A stretch of DNA of 64,000 bases. It comes from Zingiber officinale. Taxonomy: Eukaryota; Streptophyta; Magnoliopsida; Zingiberales; Zingiberaceae. Each line of letters opens with the position of its first letter. The stretch's first letter is position 1. The notes under the pieces are model-generated. The model did no database searches, was not told the origin of the DNA, and saw nothing but the letters and a program-made list of their open reading frames with translations. Below, one piece after another: positions 38,301-49,780 of the stretch. The stretch covers positions 31,482,636-31,546,635 of the forward strand of contig NC_056002.1 in assembly GCF_018446385.1 (NCBI RefSeq), in the 5' to 3' direction. The position numbers and the translations under genes were made by a program.

Positions 38301-41300
38301 ATAGCTTACTTAAAAAATAGATCTAGGATTATCTGAATGGCACTAGATTGAATCAATTCCTTCTCGGCAGCTTCACCACCAACTTCTAGTAATACTGTAA
38401 TGAACTCCACTACCTGAGAATTCAAACCAAAATAATCTCAGATGGGAAAGTGAGATAAGAGATGCCTGTAAATACGGAACATTGAAAATGTGTGAAGCAT
38501 CCATCTGTAAGAATCAGACTGAATGAGGAAAAAAGTCATTCCTACTGGTACATGAGTTACTAAGCAGTTGATAAACTACCGTATAAACTAACTGAAAATT
38601 TTGTTCCAGTTTTGCAGAAAGAAAATTCTTAAGACAACTCATACTGACCATTTTCTAAAAATCAATTAATAATTAGAGCAAATAATGCTCCAAATTTTAC
38701 CCGTCATTTAAATCAATCAAGAAATCTGCTCCAACATGAACATACATACTTTAAGACGATGCTTCCCAAGTGGAGGATGCAGTTCACCATATGTTGTTGG
38801 AAGGGTATTAATCTCAGATGATACATTCAAAAATTTAAGCAAGCCATCTGCATAAAGTAAAGAAGAAAAAATTGAGTACTGACAGCTTAAACAAGATGGT
38901 AAAAGTTAAACAAAATATTATGGTGAGAGCATGGGTAAAATTCGAGCATACTAAAATCTTTTACCAATACAGTTGCAAAAGAGATTACCAGAGACTTACC
39001 AATATAAGAAATCAAAAGAGGTGCAGATATTGATGGCACAATAACTTATGTCTCATAATGGAATGCAATTATAAGTACTAAAGAATTATGATGAAAATAA
39101 TGAAAGATTATAGCCGTCTGATGGATTTTTAAGAAAATTTATGCATGATACCATATTTATTATTTAGTCGTATTAGCACTAGAATCTACATAATAAGTGG
39201 CATGTGGACACAACACCATGCTTACTATTAGGTCATATCAGGGAGAGTAACATCATGCCAGTGTATCAAAAAGTGTGTTTCACATATAACACTCTTGCCT
39301 TTTTTTTAATTAACTACTCCATATTACCAAATCCTGACACGGCTGTAGAACCAGGCCTACTGCATAGTAAAAATAAAAATAACCTAGATTAATGGCTGCA
39401 GACCGAATTGGAGGTACATTTATTAGTCACATTTCTTGCTAAAAAAGATACACCACAGCAGAAAGTAGGACGGACACAACCACAAATTACATGCATATAT
39501 AGGAACCAATGAATCTAAAGGCAATCAATAAATATATAGATCTGAATGGAAAATCATTCGATGTCTCAATTGTATTTCCAAAGAAATTGTTTCTATAAAC
39601 TCATGCAACCCAGATAAACCTTTTTCTAACATAATACATTGTTGCACCTTATTACATGTTATGCAGGGCCAATACTACCTATACTTGATGGTAGGAAGCA
39701 ATTAGATAATGGCACAAAGAAATGAAAGGAAACCAATCATATATCATTGTCACAAAGCAGTGTTTGTCCCAATGAAATTAGGTGAATCTTATCTGTAAGA
39801 TGTGCTTTATGCATAGCTATATCATCAGTAACAATCAATTCAATTAGATCATTCTTATACAATGGCATGCTTTATTTTGGTCTGTCTCTTTACCTTTACA
39901 CCTTCCACTCCGATGGATTTAACTCATCTAATTAAAAATATATTCGCTATCTAGAACAAGTCGATAGTACCTCAACCTAGTTTTTCTCATTTCCTTATCT
40001 ATTAGAGTTCAACTTAATTGTTCTCCAGTAAAAGGTTATATGTGAATTAGTAATTTAATCTAATCAATGAATCAACTTGTCTATATGCATATTAGACCTC
40101 TTGATATGTGATATGAGAAATGCATTTTTGGTTTAAGGTTATATATAATAGACATAAATCTTCAATTTAATTCATTTCTTTTAAGCAACTAGAAAACATG
40201 AATTAATTGAAATATGCTGCTTACCCTAGAGTATAATAATTTTAAGTAGATTGATGTAGCTATACATATTGTCAAAGTCAAAACTCATTTCATTTTTTAG
40301 AAAAAAGAGGCATCCGGCTTGAAAATACAACTCATGCAGAAGTATCTGTATATCCAGAGTCGTTCCACGTTGTCCCCTTAGGACAACCTACACCATAATG
40401 GATTGAAATTGTACTGAGAAAAAATATGAAAAAGCACAGAACTTATCCAACATACCCAAATGTGTCAACATGGCATGAAGAGCTATGGAATCAACATCGC
40501 TAAACGGTGCATATAAATGCTGATTTCTGATGTAATTAATTGATGCCGCGGATGCAGATCTTTTAGGATCCAGCAAGGCAATGCACACAGATAAAGAGTG
40601 GATAAGAGCAGATCTAGATGATGAATTTTCCAATGCATGGCCAAATATCCTGGTGATAAAGCTGAAACCAAAATAGAATGGAGATAATGGGAAGAACAAT
40701 ATTGATAAGATAATACCAACAAATTAACCATATCTTTAGAAAATGAAACAAATAGACAATTACCTTTGGCTGGAAATTAACCATATCTTTAGAAAATGAA
40801 ACAAATACACAATTACCTTTGGCTGGAAAGCTTGGCAGCAAAAGCTGATGGAGTATTTCGAATAATGGCCATCAAAACCTCAGCCGCATTCGCATTAACT
40901 TCAGTAGAATGCTGTTCAATTTAAAGATGCAAACCCATAAAGAAAGATTGACTCACTCTAACATATGCAAGGTTATTTGAACAAAAGCAACATGCAATAT
41001 GCCTAGAATGCAATAGAAAAATGTGTCAAACTTTTCAGAAGTGGCCATCTTTTGCAGGAATAACATATCAAAACTCACAACAGAAAAGTCCAACGAGATG
41101 ACCAACTTTAAAATACTGCAAGCGACCAGCATCTGTAATTTGGCAAAGGGATGGCATGTGATTTGGTAGCTGAGCGAGAGCTACAGGAACAAAAAACTGA
41201 GGATGGGAAGGGATTGCGTATAGTGTGTATAGGCTTCAATGGTTATTTAAATTTCCATTATATCCTCCAATTATCAAAAACCATTATCTTAATTTTAGGG

Positions 41301-44154
41301 CATTTCTGACTTTCAATCTCAGCCATTAAGAAAATACATTGGTCTAGCAAATTGGGAAACTCATGTGGTTCAATGACAACCTGTCTGGATCAACCAAATA
41401 AACTAGGGCCCCTTGGCTTTTGGGTAATTTCAAAACTGTAACAGAACCCAACCAACCACAGGAGCGGTTTTGATTTTTCAGGTCAGACTAGCAAAGTCAA
41501 TCCAGTTCTGGCTTTTGATAACTATGTGAGAAAGTACTGCAAAAATGCTTCAAAACATATAGAAAAAATTATGTGTATTAAAGAACTCACAGAGGGACTT
41601 AATTTATCCACAATCATCTCAAGAAGACTGGTATCAGCCAACCACTTAATGATATTCATATAGTTTGGATTTGTATGATCATCAGCGCCAACAAGTCGAA
41701 TCAAAATCTGATAAAAAAGAAGAAGCAAAAGGTCTGAATTTGATTATATCCTAATTACAAGCAGAAATAACAGTATGAAAAACAATAACATATCACAAAG
41801 ATAAGATAGCATTAAATCACAAATAACTTACTTATGCTATTAAGTGGTATATAAATATAAAGGGAATCAAACTGGGAGTTTTTCATTCATAAGACACAAT
41901 AGAATAAGTGCACAGACAAAACAAATTCAAGAAAGAAAGAAAGAATATAAATGTGACCACAAAAAAAATGAACAAAGTTGTGACTTAGAATGAAATACTA
42001 ACCTCCCTGATTGATGTTATGCCAATCAAATTGACCAAGTGATTGAAAACATTGACGTGGGTCTGATGCCAAAAAAAAAAAAAAATCGACATTGTAAGAG
42101 TGAAGTAAAAATCACATAACATATGATATTAGTATAAAAAAGCAATTGCAAAGAAACCTCAAAAACCTCTCATGAGAAATACTTCCTAATCCAAATTTTT
42201 TGAGGAAAAAAAATAAAATCATAGATGAAACATAATATATAAAGATTGGCTAGTCAGTATAACTATGAAACAAGAGGATATAGACACAGTTGATACTTGA
42301 TAAACAGAAACCAAAACTATTATACTTATTGTCACAAAAAAAAGAGCAGCAAACAAAACAGGTTATTTGTGCCAGGTGAGACTATAATGACTTGAACACA
42401 GGAATACTAATCTGCCAAACATTTTCACAATAAATTTTCCAGATAATGCGATAAAACAAAAACTTACTTGAATATATGCCATAAGTGAATTGGTTTTCCT
42501 TAACATTAGGCACACCACAACCTAACAAAAATTAAAAGAAAAGAAACTAGATAGTTAAATAAATCAATGTACATATTCTGTCTATGATTAATCGATTAGA
42601 GGATAATATTCAAAGAAGAATAGATTACAACCTTGCCGAAATACCCAGCTAAAGTTGAATTGTGTGTACGATTTGGTTCAAGAAAGGAGAATAACATGTT
42701 CATCAACTGCAATGGGAAAAAACACAAAATAAAATATATAATTTCAAGCAAATGATCAAGAAACATTTATGTCAAAGTGGCCAAATGCATCAGAGTTTAG
42801 TGCCTTACATCTTCATCATCCACCAAGGTTTTAAGAATGACATCAATTTCACAAGTAAATATCTCACATGCAAGGAAAGGGAACCTATTTCATTCAAATA
42901 ACAAAGTGAAATCCAAATAATCCATTAGCTTCACCATAGAAAGGGAAAAGTGAATCTATTTCTTCTAAAGTAACTGACAAATGAGTATTTACAAAGGAAC
43001 ATACTTAAACGTTCGTAAATTGTCAGCATCACCAGGAGCATCCTCAGTGATGTATCGAAGTAATTGCTCTACCTGTGCACGATCTCTAAGACTGAAAGCA
43101 AATGAATTTCACTATTGAGTAAACTAACATGGTCAAAAAAAAAAAAAGACTAGCTTTGAAGTTCAAAGAAAATTAGTAGAAGCACATTCTGATTTCATCA
43201 TATAGGTGACTCAAAGTTGGAACTAGATAGCAATCCTCAGATACAATTTTTGCTCAAAAGAAATATTACAAATTAATAAGTCGTGAGTTAAGAGCTTTGC
43301 ATTCTTGAATTATCTCTTCTTCGTCCAAAAGTTCTTCTAAGGTGAAATTTTCCTTATCCAAGATTAACTCCACCTGCATAGATGGACGTAAGACAAAAGT
43401 AAGACTGTGAATCGACTATATAGGGCATGATAAGTAACCAACAGAATGACGTTAAATTTCTAAACAATGCTAACACAGCTCAACCAGTGAAATTAGTATG
43501 ACAGGTCCAACAGGCCCATAACATGCACCGTAGCCATCACTGATACCACTGGCCTATGTCCCTCGAATGACCAATGTTTTTTTAAGGGGTTTAAATGCAG
43601 AGCTTACGCTTACGCGTCTGTTATCAACGCTGATTGTCTCGGCTAAACAAACCGCAATTTTTTTCTGGGTTTTTAAGATGAAAACATCGGTTTATCTTGC
43701 AGGTGACATCTTTCGAGATGGAAACAGAAGAGACACATGATCGATGCTCCAGTCGACGCAAAAATTAAAAAAAAAAAACGATGGCTTCATGAGAGAGAGA
43801 GAGGAGAAAACCATGTGTATTTATCCGTGACAAATATCACACTAATTTGTAAGCACTTAGACCATGTTACGTGGCAGAATGCCTACAAAAGTACTGAGTA
43901 GACAAAATTCCAGGTGGTTGGACAAATAAACAGATAAAAGTCAAAAGAAGTACGAGTTAGAATGGAGGTCGAACGGATAGACAAACCCGCAAACGACCCA
44001 AAAAAAATTCATCGAATTAATCAGCAGAAGCAATGAGAACAAAACAGAGTAAGGAAGGAGGAGCACGAATCCAAAATCGGCGAGACGCCAATGATCGACG
44101 TGGGGAGCTACTCACCGGAGACGAAGCGGGAAGGTTGGGGATTCGCCAGAACAT
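32385..44154 (-). CDS. SAPS-domain PP6 regulatory subunit (PP6R3-like; 18 exons, 809 aa)
   Basis: Exons (minus): 44154-44116, 43373-43270, 43091-43005, 42884-42809, 42706-42632, 42521-42468, 42062-42003, 41707-41591, 40911-40817, 40661-40456, 38847-38750, 38413-38310, 38230-38065, 37981-37859, 34326-34244, 33973-33835, 33261-33191, 33117-32385. Every intron is GT-AG and the 2430-nt frame is open. The product starts MFWRIPNLPASSP and contains LEELLDEEEIIQECKALNSR, FPFLACEIFTCEID, LFSFLEPNRTHNS, the SAPS core (about residues 100-500: RLVGADDHTNPNY, LPTTYGELHPPLGKHRLK, LHHHVENLV, GNIGHITRICNKLV) and an acidic C-terminal tail with WVGWREASDIHVDG. SAPS proteins are regulatory subunits of the PP6 phosphatase (yeast Sit4); in Arabidopsis they assemble with FyPP catalytic subunits and affect PIN auxin carriers. 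Intron 14 (3.5 kb) carries a SINE, and intron 10 is 1.6 kb. Confidence 0.95.
34893..35086 (+). mobile_element. Au-like SINE with 19-bp target-site duplication, in intron 14 of the SAPS gene
   Basis: Body 34912-35067, flanked by identical copies of CTAATTTCTAATGTACAAC at 34893-34911 and 35068-35086. The head GGGAGCCTTGGCTCAAC-type text and GGCTTCAAATCC near 34970 correspond to pol III A and B boxes, and the tail contains ACCCCGCATAGCGGGAGC and TTCGTGCACC, the typical 3' end of plant Au-like SINEs. It lies opposite to the transcription of the host gene. Confidence 0.92.
40721..40826. repeat. 53-bp tandem duplication over the exon 9 splice donor of the SAPS gene
   Basis: 40721-40773 and 40774-40826 are the same 53 bp with one difference (TAG versus TAC). 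The unit includes the last bases of exon 9 (minus-strand CCAGCCAAAG) and its donor GTAATTG. The gene therefore has a proximal donor at 40816 and an identical-core decoy 53 bp further into the intron. Reading on to the decoy would meet a TAA immediately. Confidence 0.93.
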
Positions 44155-44423
44155 CTCCGACCCAGCGTGAGGAAACAGCTCAGAGCTACTAAAGCGGACG
44201 ACTTCCGGAGGAACCGAACCGAAGCGACCCACGAACGGAGGCAGCAACCGCTGCGCTACTGCGCGGAAGAAGCGGCAAAGAACGCGGAAAAGCAAGGCGA
44301 GGCGGAGGCGACGGCGGCGGAAGCGAGGAAGAAAAACCCTAGATTTGATGGCGGAGAAGGAAAGAGAGGCGTCGTCTTCGATTCGAGGCGGAGAAAAGGA
44401 GCATGGACCGTGCGGGTCCAAAT
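44155..44423 (-). promoter_or_regulatory. GC-rich 5' leader region of the SAPS gene
   Basis: Upstream of the start codon the minus strand is GC-rich and CT/CG-repetitive, with no stop in the coding frame up to an ATG at 44421. It probably holds the 5' untranslated region and transcription start. No clear TATA box was seen further upstream. Confidence 0.45.
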
Positions 44424-46058
44424 CTGGCCCGTTAAGTCAGCACCGGACTTAAACCAGAATATTTGATACCCTCGCTGTGAACTACATGGGACCCTCAAGT
44501 TCATCGAATGGTTTTCCGAGTATTGCCTCGGGTTTTATTAGCAACCGGCTGCTGTAGGTTAAAGATCGGAGACAGCCGGTAGTGTTTCATTAGCAAGTTA
44601 AAGTCGCATGATTCTTAATTAACCTTGTTTATACTAATCATAAGCAATAACGACAATATTAGTGTCTAGATAAGCGTTACATTATGCTTTTGTGTATTAA
44701 AGAGGAAAGTAATTAACCCAACGAATTATATTTTTAGCAAAAGAATGGCGTTTACTTGGATAAGGAGAAAAAAGAGGGGAGTGGTGAACTAATTTAAGGC
44801 TGTTTATTTGGAAGGGAAGGAAAACAATCTAAATTGGATACAGAAACAAAGTAATTAACCCAACGAATTATATTTTTAGCAAAAGAATGGCGTTTACTTG
44901 GAGAAGGAGAAAAAAGAGGGGAGTGGTGAACTAATTTAAGGCTGTTTATTTGGAAGGGAAGGAAAACAATCTAAATTGGATACAGAAACAAAGGAATAAG
45001 GCTCCTTCGGTCTAATTAATTTTGAAAATAAGGCACCTTCAAATACTATATATATTTAAAAATGTCCAACATAAAATTTAAAGCTCTAAAGTTCATTTTT
45101 TGACCATCACCTCATATCTCGTGGAACGTAATCTTTCTTTTCCATGATTTATCATTCGTAATGGATTAAGTGCCAACAATTAAAACTATTTTTATCAGAA
45201 GCATTAATTTGTTTATAATTTAGATGTAAATCAAAAGCAACTCCGGTCCTTTTACATAGGAGGTTTGGGACGGAAAAAAAATTTAAAATAAATTTAGGCT
45301 CCAACTACTCAAAACTTCAATTACATGCATAAAAAAAATAAAAGTAAAAGATAATATCAAAAAATTTTAAAATATGAATTTGAGGTCAACTATTCAAGAC
45401 CCAATTACATACATATAATACATAATATTAAAAAAAATTGGACCATCTTAAATCATGGGCCTAGGGCCTCCATTCAGTGCCACCTTCTTCTAGAGCCGGT
45501 CCTGATCAAAAGATAAATCATTTTGATTATCAAAAGGCTTATTCGCATTGATGGCTTTGTGTTTTATATGGCACACAATGTGAATCCAGCAATGATGTAG
45601 ACGTTAGATTTTTTTTAAGTGGTTAATTAGATTTAAGATTTAAATCCTAACTGTAATCTATTATATAATAAGTTTTTTAGTGGGATAATAAATTTAACAA
45701 TTTGGATGGATTTTTATGAGCGCTTCCTAATTTAAGTGGGTGTGATATTTAAATTATCAAATAATGATACCCTACCCGGCCTTATGCGAACGATCGTGGG
45801 CAAGCTCTAACTTGGACAATCTGACATGATAAAAACTTAGGGTATGTTTAATTTGTTTATATTTTCATTTCATTTTTCAGAAAATCATATTTTTTTTATT
45901 TTTCAGAAAATGATTTTTACTTTATTTTTCATTTTCTTAGAAAATGCTATCTCTTTTTCTTGAAAACAAACGTAGAAAATGTAAACCAAACGTGTTTTCC
46001 ATTTTTTCAAAAAATAAAAATAGAAAACAACATGAAAAATGCAAACCAAGTGCTCTCT
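44424..46058. other. Intergenic DNA upstream of the SAPS gene
   Basis: Holds the tandem duplication at 44706-44993. At about 45236-45502 there is text ending ATGGGCCTAGGGCCTCC and CTAGAGCCGGTCCTG that looks like an old non-autonomous transposon, family unassigned. At 45600-45740 (AAGTGGTTAATTAGATTTAA to GGGATAATAAATTTAA) is a relative of the fragment at 20390-20570. From 45840 the sequence is rich in TTTTCAGAAAAT-type inverted words. No gene is seen. Confidence 0.5.
44706..44993. repeat. 142-bp direct tandem duplication
   Basis: The unit beginning GTAATTAACCCAACGAATTA at 44709 begins again at 44851 and the copies match almost base for base to GATACAGAAACAAAG, with one visible indel-free difference (GGATAAGG versus GGAGAAGG). 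It lies about 550-840 bp upstream of the SAPS start codon. Confidence 0.92.
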
Positions 46059-46604
46059 TAATTTTTTAAATCTTTCTCTCATCTACATGCAACAATTTTT
46101 TTCTTTTTCCTTGCTCATTTACATGCAACAACTTATCTTTCATTTATCTAAAATTATTTCTTTTATCTCATTCGATTGCATTCAACAATCACTGTGATGC
46201 TGATTTTTAAACATCAACACCAAGGTGGTGTCGCTGCTACAGATGTGTAACATTTAATAACTGCTACAGTGTATACAGCTGCTGTGTAGTAGCTACTACA
46301 ACATATAGCAGTTAATGTGTAATAACTGCTACAATATAGTAGTTGCTACAACGTATAGCAATTACTATAAAGTAGATGCTACAACGTGTAACAACTATCG
46401 TATAGTAGCTGCTACAACATGTAGCAGTTACTGTGTAGTAGTTGCATGCTACAATATTGTAGCAATTACATTACCTTGGTGCACCACAGTGATTGTTGCA
46501 TGCAATCAAAGGAGAGTGAAGAGAGAAAAGTTATTGTATACCGATGAAAGAGAAAAGAAAGAAAAGTTGTTGCATGTAGATGAGAGAGAAATTTTAAAAA
46601 TTAG
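46059..46604. repeat. Foldback element with TAGTAGCTGCTAC-type repeats in the loop
   Basis: The left arm 46059-46196 (CTCTCATCTACATGCAACAA, then GATTGCATTCAACAATCACT) pairs with the right arm 46485-46604 (AGTGATTGTTGCATGCAATC, then TTGTTGCATGTAGATGAGAG). The loop, 46197-46484, repeats the words TGCTACAAC, GTAGCAGTTAC and GTAGTAGCTGCTAC many times, themselves palindromic. A 126-codon reading frame here (46315-46695) is a by-product of the repeats. It is probably a MITE-like element; borders and target duplication are not resolved. Confidence 0.75.
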
Positions 46605-48960
46605 GTTATGGCTGCGTCAAATCATTCACATTGGATCTCGCCAAGCTGCTCAAAAAAGGTCGGGCAAGATATCATTCCTCTCTCTAAATATATAAAATTT
46701 TGGCTTGTTTCACACCTCGCTTCTGCACCTGCAATGCACAACTGAGTGAGTCAAGGCGTTAGGAAGTGATCCGGACACCTTGAGTGAGTCAGAGTCAGAG
46801 CGCAAAAGTCATTTTCGAGTATACCTGACCCCGGGCAGGATCCGACCCAAACCCAGCTCGGGTTCGGCCTGGGCCAATAAACGAGTTAAAGGGCTAGTTG
46901 CCCATTGACCTAGGTCGTCGAGCCGAACCAGAATCGACTTGGCAGGATGCGGGCCCGATTCTGATCCAAACCCCCAAAACCGACAAATCGTCGGTTCGGC
47001 CTACCGGTTTCATTTTTTTATTTTATGGTCGTTGGACCGGTAGTTCCTAACCATTGAGGGAGGGATGATTTTTTGAGTATTTTTTCAACTGCTAAGATTA
47101 TTTGACCATTTATAATCAATATCCGTGATTTAAGTGTCTGTTACTATCCAAACTTTATAAATAAATAGTTAATTTCATCATTTTCATACTCATCTTCTCT
47201 ACTCTCATAATTTCACACTCTCTACATGTTTTCAACTTTAAGTCTTCATTTCTACACACTTTTGTTTCCAATTTTCAACTACAATAGAAGGAGGTCGTGG
47301 AGGTTCATCATTATGATCTCGAAGGGGAAAGGAAATAGTGAATCTGCATAAGGACCCCAACATTCAATCCATTGATAATGAGGCCAAATACTTTCTGATT
47401 TTGAATTCCGATATCCGAAACATAAAGAAATATTGATGCAATTACTTCTAAGGTTCAGAAAATTCCTTCTCTAAAATTTTATATTTCACTAAACATTTTG
47501 AGAATGTCATTCTTCTACATAATGTACTAACACGTTGAAATTCAATATATCAATTATTATTACAAAATTCATTTCAATCACAACAATAGAATATTTATAG
47601 CATTATTTGTGAAATTTTAAAAGTATTTAACGATGCAACTGAACAACTTTCTAATATTATTTCATTGCTCATTTCATTTTAGAATTTTTTTCTAGTATAA
47701 TATTAGTTTTAAATAAACATATTAATAATAAATTTTTATCTTCTTACATGTTAATTAAGAAAACTAAATAGGAAAACTATTTTTATATTATTCCTAAAAA
47801 TTTAATTGCATTTGTTTTAGTTTCTAGATTTAAATTAGAACTTTTACTAGAAATCTTACTATTTTATTAAAAATCTCTCCCCTTTACTAACTAACTTTGG
47901 TGAAGCCTAAAATGAATTTACGTTAATATCCCTTTTTCTATTCACACTAAAAATAATTCCAATGTTTGTTAGTAATTCCACAAGCGAAACAATCAGTGAT
48001 CTAGAGTTTGAGACTCACCTGCGGCATATTATTATGAATTTTTCTCATCATTAATTTTCTCTGGTTGTTTTATATAAAAAAATATAGTTCTCTTTAGTCC
48101 CACATCTTAAAATTGACAACACTATAATCAAAGAAATTTCTATAAATATTTTAGGCCAACAATGTTAAAAAATATACTTTTCTTAGTTTTTTTTTACTAA
48201 GATAAGTATAATATTAAATTAAATTAATTTTTTCATTGGGAAGCTGTAAGGGTGACACTCAAAAATCCAAACAATTCAGATTTTTAAAGACCCAAATAAT
48301 TCAGATTTTCAAAAGTCAGGTACTTTACCCTAATGACTCTACCTTAATATTTTAATGCTAAAATACTTTAATTAATATAATTTCATTATAAAATGTCAAT
48401 GTGATTTCAATGTATTATATTATATTATATTATATATATATATATAATGTTAGAATTTTTTAATATGATATCTATAATCAATATTATATAAAATATAATT
48501 GAATAGTTATAAAATACAACAAATTGTTAGTAGTAATTTAAATATTACAAAAGTACAATATTTATTAAAGAACAGATGAAACATCTACGAGAATACTCAA
48601 GTTTCATACATGAACTTATAATTATTTTACGACTTCTTTTGATTTTAGTGAAGCAAATAACGAAAATTTCGATATCCTAAAGCGATGGTCATAGAAGGCT
48701 CAAAGTTTTTCCGTTCTCTCCGTGATAGCCAAAGAAATTTTAGCTTGTCCAGTGTCAACTATTACTATAGAGTAGACGTTCATGCCGGCGATAACATAAA
48801 TGAATGACGTTTGACTTTGTCTCATAACTTATTGGAAGCTCAAATATTACTCGATGATTGTACTAGTACTGAAAAAAGAATCTAAAAATGTAACTTTCCG
48901 ATGATGAAATCGAAGATTTTGATATTAAAGGAATGAATACAACGGGAATGGGAAATGGAA
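46605..48960. other. Intergenic DNA, possible hAT remnant
   Basis: 46810-47000 is rich in GGGTTCGG/CCGAACC words, and 47040-47400 resembles the 5' region of plant hAT elements, including a GGRGGSS-like coding hint near 47290-47315; this is weak. The rest, to 48960, is AT-rich with no gene. A TATAT-based microsatellite runs at about 48411-48447. Confidence 0.35.
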
Positions 48961-49780
48961 GTGAGTAACGTCACTTCCTAATGAGAGAAAGTTGTGAAAG
49001 AGCTCTCAGTGGGTGTTCGTTTTCTAGAAAGAGAAGCTCTAACTTCTCTTTATGATTTTTGGCCATCTTCCACACGGTGAGGTGAGTGATCCCTAGGGTT
49101 TTTCTCCGGTGGCTTTGGAGGGCTCTTCTCCGATTTCCTTTTCTCTGGGTGGTGCTCATTCACTCGTGGTGGACGACTTCCCTATGGTGGATCTTGGGTG
49201 GATTCAGAGGGTGCTGAGGGATATTCCACTGGCTATATCGGGGTGTTCTTCTTCTCCGGCATAGGGTTATCTTCTCACTGGTATTGTCGTTCATCCCATC
49301 CCCTCCCCTTCCTTCTTCAGTTTCCTTGGTTTTCTTTGGTTTCCTTGGTCTTCTTTGGTTCCTATTTCCTCCTCTCACCTAGCTCCCGAAGGAAGAACTT
49401 GACTCAGTCAATTCCTACTGCAATACACGTTATTGAAGTTTTTTCGACGAAGTTTTTCCGATTAACTGCATCTCCGGTTGCCACATTCCAAGAAAGGAAA
49501 TATCTTGCCAAATCATTCCACATTAAAGGTCATTAATTGGTGCAGCTATTGACTTTAATTGGTGTAATGCATTTTTGGAAGGCTAGTGTGGCAAATTTGA
49601 ATTGGTGATTAGTTGGGACCACAAGTTTTATTTTGCATGCACACGGTGATTGGTGAAGCACGTTATCTCTTCCATTTTGGTTTCCAAACAACATGGTGGT
49701 TGGATTTTCCCTTCCATTTCAGTTGTGGTTAGCTTTGGCTCTTCATTGCTGGTTTTGTGATTCAACGTGGATGCATCAAA

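Noticed and set aside
44167..44466. 99-codon plus-strand frame opposite the SAPS 5' leader
   Set aside because: It is the shadow of the GC-rich first exon and leader of the minus-strand gene.
46315..46695. 126-codon plus-strand frame rich in Cys/Tyr/Val/Ala
   Set aside because: It is the translation of the TGCTACAAC-type repeats in the foldback loop.
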